Assembly: GCA_963791315.1 (NCBI GenBank)
Contig: CAWBRQ010000010.1
Location: 1-64,000, forward strand
Direction: 5' to 3'
DNA: 64,000 nt
From: JACCZX01 sp963791315
Lineage (GTDB): Bacteria; Pseudomonadota; Gammaproteobacteria; Burkholderiales; Burkholderiaceae_F
Shown: one piece after another, positions 58,152 to 64,000 of the stretch
Layout of the letters: the number at the start of each line of letters is the position of its first letter
How positions within the stretch are numbered: the stretch's first letter is position 1
Position numbers and translations under genes: made by a program
The notes under the pieces: model-generated
Told to the model about the DNA's origin: nothing
The model's input: the letters and a program-made list of their open reading frames with translations, nothing else
Databases searched by the model: none

Positions 58152-59150
58152 TTATCTATTCCATTCGAAGTGTTGATCGAGTACGGCCGGGCCCCACTCG
58201 GTGCTCGACCGCTCACTGCGCAGCTGAAAGCCATGCTGCTGATACAAATGGCGAGCCGCATTAAGTCCAGCGAATGTGTGCAGATGAACTGTGGCGAATC
58301 GTGTGCGGCAAAAATCCATGGCTGCTGACATCAAGCGCTGCCCAAAATTACGGCCTCGCAACTCTTCGCTTACGATAAACCAGCGCAGCTGCGCGGCACC
58401 GGCCTGGGGCCCGCCTCCATCGATGACAATCGATCCTTGCACGCGACCACTGTCGACCAAAAGCCAGATGCCGTCACGCGCAGAATCGTAACGGTCGAGA
58501 AACGCGCCAATATCGGCCAAGCGGCCGGCTTCGAAGATTGCACCGAATCCATGGTGCAGGGCGTAGTAGTGGGTTTGCAGTGCGCAGCTTGCCGCGAGGC
58601 CGCCTGGAATGTAGCCCGGCACGATGCGCGGACCGCAGTCAACGGGATTCAATGCATTCTCGAACGGGTAAAGCAATTCGAACCGTTCGAGACATACCTC
58701 TGCGTCTTCGGTCATTGGCCGCCCGAGCGACTCGCACTCGCGGCTGAAATAACTCCAGTGGCCGCGCTTCCAGTCGTCCAGTGTGCGGTCTCCTTCGCCT
58801 TCGTCCCACGCGAAGGACGTGTCGACAGCGGAAAACTTGCGGCGCTCGAGGCCGGTTGTGCGTATCACCGCGCGCGGCGTGCCGTCGATTTCGGTCACGA
58901 CGCTATAGCCATCGGGCACGGCCGCCGTGTGTGGAAGTGCATCGGCCACCCAGCCGAGTCCCGCGGTCGCGCGCTTGGGTCCGTCCAGCACGAGCTCAAC
59001 CAGTTGATGTGCGAGTTGCGGGCTGTCGCCGAAATACCATGCCTGGTACGGCGTGTTTTCCGAAACCTTCGACGCACGACAATAATCCAACCAAAAATCA
59101 GCGACCCGCGTTCGATCGCTCGTGTTGTCGAGCGATGGCCTGTCTTCCAT
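58152..59150 (-). CDS. ASCH domain-GNAT acetyltransferase fusion
   Basis: 332-residue fusion. Residues about 10-165 match the ASCH fold: NTPYQAWYFGDSP, DGPKRATAGLGW, GYSVVTEIDGTPRAVI, SFAWDEGEGDRTLDDWKRG, and LERFELLYP. ASCH proteins bind nucleic acid or nucleosides; E. coli YqfB is an N4-acetylcytidine amidohydrolase. Residues about 180-332 form a GNAT acetyltransferase: GSIVIDGG, LRWFIVSEELRGRNFGQRLM for acetyl-CoA and LNAARHLYQQHGFQL. ATG 59150 is preferred over the TTG at 59177. Both halves look intact. Function is open; an acetyl-nucleoside link is inference. Confidence 0.78.
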   Translation of the reverse strand: MEDRPSLDNTSDRTRVADFWLDYCRASKVSENTPYQAWYFGDSPQLAHQLVELVLDGPKRATAGLGWVADALPHTAAVPDGYSVVTEIDGTPRAVIRTTGLERRKFSAVDTSFAWDEGEGDRTLDDWKRGHWSYFSRECESLGRPMTEDAEVCLERFELLYPFENALNPVDCGPRIVPGYIPGGLAASCALQTHYYALHHGFGAIFEAGRLADIGAFLDRYDSARDGIWLLVDSGRVQGSIVIDGGGPQAGAAQLRWFIVSEELRGRNFGQRLMSAAMDFCRTRFATVHLHTFAGLNAARHLYQQHGFQLRSERSSTEWGPAVLDQHFEWNR

Positions 59151-59177
59151 TGATATCGCTGTCAAGGCCGCTTGCAA

Positions 59178-60356
59178 TTACATTGTCTCCGCGAATAATT
59201 CGCGGCCAATCAGCATTCTTCGAATCTCACTGGTGCCGGCGCCGATCTCGTAGAGTTTCGCGTCGCGCCATAAGCGCCCAGTCGGATAGTCGTTTACGTA
59301 GCCGTTGCCGCCGAGCGCCTGGATCGCTTCGCCGGCCATCCACGTCGCTTTCTCCGCCGAGTACAGAATCGCGCCCGCCGCATCCTTGCGCAGCGCGCGC
59401 ATGGTGTCGGCGGTTGCGCGATCGCACGCGCGACCCACTTCGTAGACATACGCACGACACGCCATCATCGTCGTGTACATGTCGGCGAGCTTGCCCTGCA
59501 TCAGCTGGAACTCGCCGATCGACTGCCCGAATTGCTTGCGCTCATGCACGTACGGCAGCACGGCGTCCATGCACGCGCTCATGATGCCGAGTGGGCCCCC
59601 GGAGAGCACCGCACGCTCGAAGTCGAGGCCCGACATCAAGACTCTGGCGCCGCCGCCTTCCTCACCGAGAACGTTTTCGATGGGCACCTCGACGTTGTCG
59701 AACACCAGCTCTCCGGTGTGCGAGCCGCGCATGCCGAGCTTGTCGAGCTTCTGCGCGACCGAAAATCCCTTCATGCCTTTTTCGACGATGAAGGTCGTCA
59801 TGCCGCGCGCGCCCATTTGCGGATCGGTCTTGCCATAGACCACCAGCACGTCGCAATCGGGACCGTTGGTGATCCACATCTTGGTGCCGTTCAGCACGAA
59901 GTGATCACCCTTCGCATCGGCGCGCAGACGCATGCTGACGACGTCCGAGCCTGCGTTCGGCTCGCTCATCGCAAGTGCACCGATGTGTTCACCGCTGACG
60001 AGCTTGGGAAGATATTTTTTTCTTTGCTGTGCGCTACCGTTGCGCCGGATCTGGTTGACGCACAGGTTCGAATGCGCGCCATACGACAGTCCCACCGATG
60101 CGCTGGCGCGCGAAATCTCCTCCATCGCGACGATATGCGCCAGGTAGCCGAGCTGCGCGCCGCCGTATTCTTCCTCGACGGTAATTCCCAACACGCCGAG
60201 CTCGCCCATCTTGCGCCACAGGTCCATCGGAAACTGATCGGTCCGATCGATCTCAGTGGCGCGCGGTGCGATCTCCGACTGCGCAAAGTCGCGCACAGCA
60301 TCGCGCAACGCGTCGACGTCTTCGCCGAGATGAAAGTCGAGCCCGGGCAATTGCAT
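59178..60356 (-). CDS. liuA: Isovaleryl-CoA dehydrogenase
   Basis: FAD enzyme of leucine catabolism, 392 residues from ATG 60356. The start LDFHLGEDVDALRDAVRDFA, the signature ALAMSEPNAGSDVVSM, GTKMWITNGPD, YVHERKQFGQSIGEFQL and the C-terminal EIGAGTSEIRRMLIGREL are all close to known isovaleryl-CoA dehydrogenases, including the catalytic Glu near 240-260 region DFERAVLSGGPLG typical of this subgroup. The rest of the liu pathway is outside the window. An upstream in-frame extension to 60410 overlaps the next gene and is unlikely. Confidence 0.92.
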   Translation of the reverse strand: MQLPGLDFHLGEDVDALRDAVRDFAQSEIAPRATEIDRTDQFPMDLWRKMGELGVLGITVEEEYGGAQLGYLAHIVAMEEISRASASVGLSYGAHSNLCVNQIRRNGSAQQRKKYLPKLVSGEHIGALAMSEPNAGSDVVSMRLRADAKGDHFVLNGTKMWITNGPDCDVLVVYGKTDPQMGARGMTTFIVEKGMKGFSVAQKLDKLGMRGSHTGELVFDNVEVPIENVLGEEGGGARVLMSGLDFERAVLSGGPLGIMSACMDAVLPYVHERKQFGQSIGEFQLMQGKLADMYTTMMACRAYVYEVGRACDRATADTMRALRKDAAGAILYSAEKATWMAGEAIQALGGNGYVNDYPTGRLWRDAKLYEIGAGTSEIRRMLIGRELFAETM

Positions 60357-60369
60357 CGGAAGCTCAGCG

Positions 60370-60798
60370 TCAGGGTGCTGCCCGACCGTCGGACAAACGA
60401 ACTGCGCCACGGATCAGCCGATACAAGACCCATAACCAGACGATCACCAAACCCAGACCGCCGAGTACGGCCGCGCCGATCAGCTCCCACGGGATGTTGA
60501 AATACTGGCCCGACTGCACCGCGCTCTCGATATCTATCGCGTGCGGAATCATCACGGTGAGCATCGCGCCGAGGATCACGATCCACGCAACGAACCACCA
60601 CCAGAATGTGTTGATCAGCCAGCGGTAATGCGATGCCAGCAACTCCGGTACATCCCGGCGCTTCACATAGGCGATGATTACGCCGATTAGCACGGACCAA
60701 AACAGAAACAGGCCGAGGCCGTACAAGCCGTACGTCACGCCGACCATCGTGAAGGCCTGCGATGACGGAATCGCTTCGCTTGCGTTCGTCGTGTTCAT
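60370..60798 (-). CDS. DUF4870-like membrane protein
   Basis: 142-residue protein with three membrane segments: YGLYGLGLFLFWSVLIGVII, TFWWWFVAWIVILGAMLTVM and GAAVLGGLGLVIVWLWVLYR. Charged cytoplasmic loops carry SHYRWLI and the end is YRLIRGAVRLSDGR, matching a small betaproteobacterial membrane family of unknown role. It precedes the isovaleryl-CoA dehydrogenase gene by 13 bases. Confidence 0.75.
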   Translation of the reverse strand: MNTTNASEAIPSSQAFTMVGVTYGLYGLGLFLFWSVLIGVIIAYVKRRDVPELLASHYRWLINTFWWWFVAWIVILGAMLTVMIPHAIDIESAVQSGQYFNIPWELIGAAVLGGLGLVIVWLWVLYRLIRGAVRLSDGRAAP

Positions 60799-60863
60799 GG
60801 GCGGCTGAATCGCTTATTGACTGAGAATACGGCGATGTTAACGCCCCGCGGTACGCTTGGCTG

Positions 60864-62684
<1,821 letters not shown>

Positions 62685-62688
<4 letters not shown>

Positions 62689-63766
62689 ATCCAGGCGAGC
62701 ACGAGCTTCAATATCCGTGGGCTGATGTCCCCGCGCTCGGCACTTGGCAGACGCTTGCGCCCCGGCGTGCACTGGGTGCGGATGCCGCTGCCGTTTGCGC
62801 TTGATCACATCAACTTGTGGGTGCTCGACGACGAGATCGACGGGCGCGCCGGCTACACGCTGATCGATTGCGGCATCACGAGTAAGGCCACCAAACAGGC
62901 CTGGGAACAATTGTTCGACGGCTCATTTGCCGGCAAGCCGTTGTTGCGCGTGGTATGCACGCATTTTCATCCGGACCATTTTGGCCTTGCGCACTGGTTA
63001 ACGGCCGGCGGCGATAAACAGCGCTGGACGGTGCGCGCTGTGGATGACTGCCACCGAGTACGCGTTCGGACGCTATCTTTCGGCCGGCGGTGGTGACAAC
63101 ATCAGCGGCGAATCGGCTGCACACCATTTCGCGCGCAACGGCCTGAGCGACGGCGAGGCGCTGCAGCAGGTGCGCGAGCGCGGCTCGGGCTACTACCCGG
63201 GCCTCGTTCCCGCGGTGCCACGGAGCTTTCATCGGATCCACGAAGGCGATGAAATTGCGATTGGGCCGGCGCACGCGAAGCGCATCTTTCGCATCATCAT
63301 TGGCTTCGGTCACGCGCCCGAACATGCGTCGCTCTACTGTGAAGACGATCGACTGCTCGTGGCTGGCGACATGGTGCTGCCGCGCATCTCAACCAACGTC
63401 AGCGTGTTCGATCTGGAGCCCGAAGCCGACCCGTTGCCGCGCTACTTGCGCTCGCTCGATCGGCTGCTGATGCTGCCGGCCGACACGCTGGTGCTGCCGT
63501 CGCACGGCAAACCGTTCATAGGGCTGCATCAGCGAATCGCGCAGCAGCATCGTCATCATGCGGACCGGCTCGGCGAAGTGCTTGCCGCGTGCTCCGCGCC
63601 GCAGACCGCAGCGAGCATCGTGCCGGTGCTGTTCAAGCGCCAGCTCGATCTGCACCAGATGACGTTTGCGCTGGGTGAATCGCTCGCGCACTTGCATGCG
63701 CTGTGGTACGAGGGCAAGCTTGAGCGGCGCGAAGAGGCTGGTGTGTATCGCTTCAGTGCTCTATAG
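62685..63766 (+). CDS. Metallo-beta-lactamase-fold hydrolase, two apparent frameshifts
   Basis: MBL-fold protein of about 358 residues. It starts MNPGEHELQYPWADV, a known opening of this group. Extra bases near 62762 (CCCC for CCC) and 63037 break the frame before GVHWVRMPLPF and LWMTATEYAFG. Metal ligands are intact: CTHFHPDHFG, GFGHAPEH, VAGDM and VLPSHGKPF. A C-terminal helical domain follows. No signal peptide, so cytoplasmic. It may be translated with recQ; substrate unknown. Its last codons are shared with the convergent gene. Confidence 0.85.
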
Positions 63767-64000
63767 CTGCGATGAAAACAGCGCGGCTCCGCGCTCCTTC
63801 AACTTCTCGTGCCACGGACGCGCTTCCCACTGCTCGTACGTGATGCGCTTTGCCTGCTTTAGGTCCGCATCGAACGTTTCCGTCTGCAAGCGCGCGAAGT
63901 CTGCGTCGTAGACGTTCAGATTCGCTTCGTCGTTCAGGCGAAACGAGCGGGCATCGAAGTTGGTCGATCCGACCGATGACCATAAGCCGTCGACGATCAG
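63761..64000 (-). CDS. cls: Cardiolipin synthase/phospholipase D-like protein, C-terminal fragment
   Basis: Only the last 79 codons and the stop are in the window; the rest lies beyond 64000. Reading from the edge, SVGSTNFDARSFRLNDEANL is the segment that follows the second HKD motif in phospholipase D/cardiolipin synthase enzymes. The C-terminal YEQWEARPWHEKLKE is typical of cardiolipin synthase. The stop (63761-63763) overlaps the last codons of the convergent MBL gene. The catalytic His and Lys of both HKD motifs are outside the window. Confidence 0.83.
   Translation of the reverse strand: MIVDGLWSSVGSTNFDARSFRLNDEANLNVYDADFARLQTETFDADLKQAKRITYEQWEARPWHEKLKERGAALFSSQL

Overview
The window reads as a chromosomal segment of a betaproteobacterium, most likely Burkholderiales. 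GC content is high. Several small families typical of that group are present: a DUF3567 protein, a DUF1840 protein, ribosomal protein THX, and glutamate-cysteine ligase of the Acidithiobacillus/Burkholderiales type. The order comM, ubiK, porin, glnK, amtB, gshA, gshB, PTS EIIA, HPr, EI is also a Burkholderiales arrangement. I saw no rRNA, tRNA, CRISPR array, insertion sequence, phage gene or replication origin.

Layout. 0.2-4.1 kb: TRAP transporter (receptor, small and large permease) with a terminator-like hairpin after the receptor gene. 4.2-14.1 kb: potassium transporter TrkH, a DUF3567 protein, a GMC oxidoreductase, full-length cobalamin-dependent methionine synthase MetH, a small lipoprotein and a secreted S9 peptidase. 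14.4-22 kb: a lone VIT-domain protein, a small membrane protein, CreBC-like two-component system, a diguanylate cyclase overlapping a DUF1840 gene, ribosomal protein THX, a lipoprotein and an exported metallo-beta-lactamase-fold protein. 22-34.5 kb: a divergent catabolic and transport island. Its minus arm is rpiR-like regulator, IolC-type kinase/aldolase fusion, HIBADH-family dehydrogenase, Liv-type receptor, LivH and two short-chain dehydrogenases. Its plus arm is LivM, LivG, LivF, a degenerate extra ABC ATPase and methylmalonate/malonate-semialdehyde dehydrogenase. 34.5-47.3 kb: ComM, a membrane-anchored degenerate Mrr-like protein, UbiK, an NtrC/sigma-54 promoter region ahead of porin-glnK-amtB, an outer-membrane barrel, a transglutaminase-like protein, glutathione synthesis genes and a regulatory-type PTS. 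47.3-60.8 kb (minus strand): cytochrome bd-type oxidase, an HCCA isomerase-like protein, a methyltransferase, two acyl-CoA dehydrogenases, thiolase, AceK, two LysE-type exporters, RidA, a short-chain dehydrogenase and an ASCH-GNAT fusion. 60.8-64 kb: RecQ coupled to a metallo-hydrolase, then the 3' end of a cardiolipin-synthase-like gene running off the window.

How genes fit together. The island at 22-34.5 kb could import a deoxy-sugar acid through the Liv-type ABC transporter, oxidise it with the SDRs, phosphorylate and cleave it with the IolC-DUF2090 fusion to DHAP and malonate semialdehyde, and convert the semialdehyde to acetyl-CoA with MmsA. The usual inositol genes iolB, iolD, iolE and iolG are absent, so this is not a standard inositol operon. 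Thiolase, two acyl-CoA dehydrogenases and AceK point to acyl/branched-chain catabolism feeding acetyl-CoA and the glyoxylate bypass.

Sequence quality. About 27 apparent frameshifts interrupt 14 otherwise well-conserved genes, and every one I could resolve is a single extra base, never a missing one. This one-sided pattern points to insertion errors in the assembly rather than gene decay. Interrupted genes are therefore given as full spans with the break positions stated.
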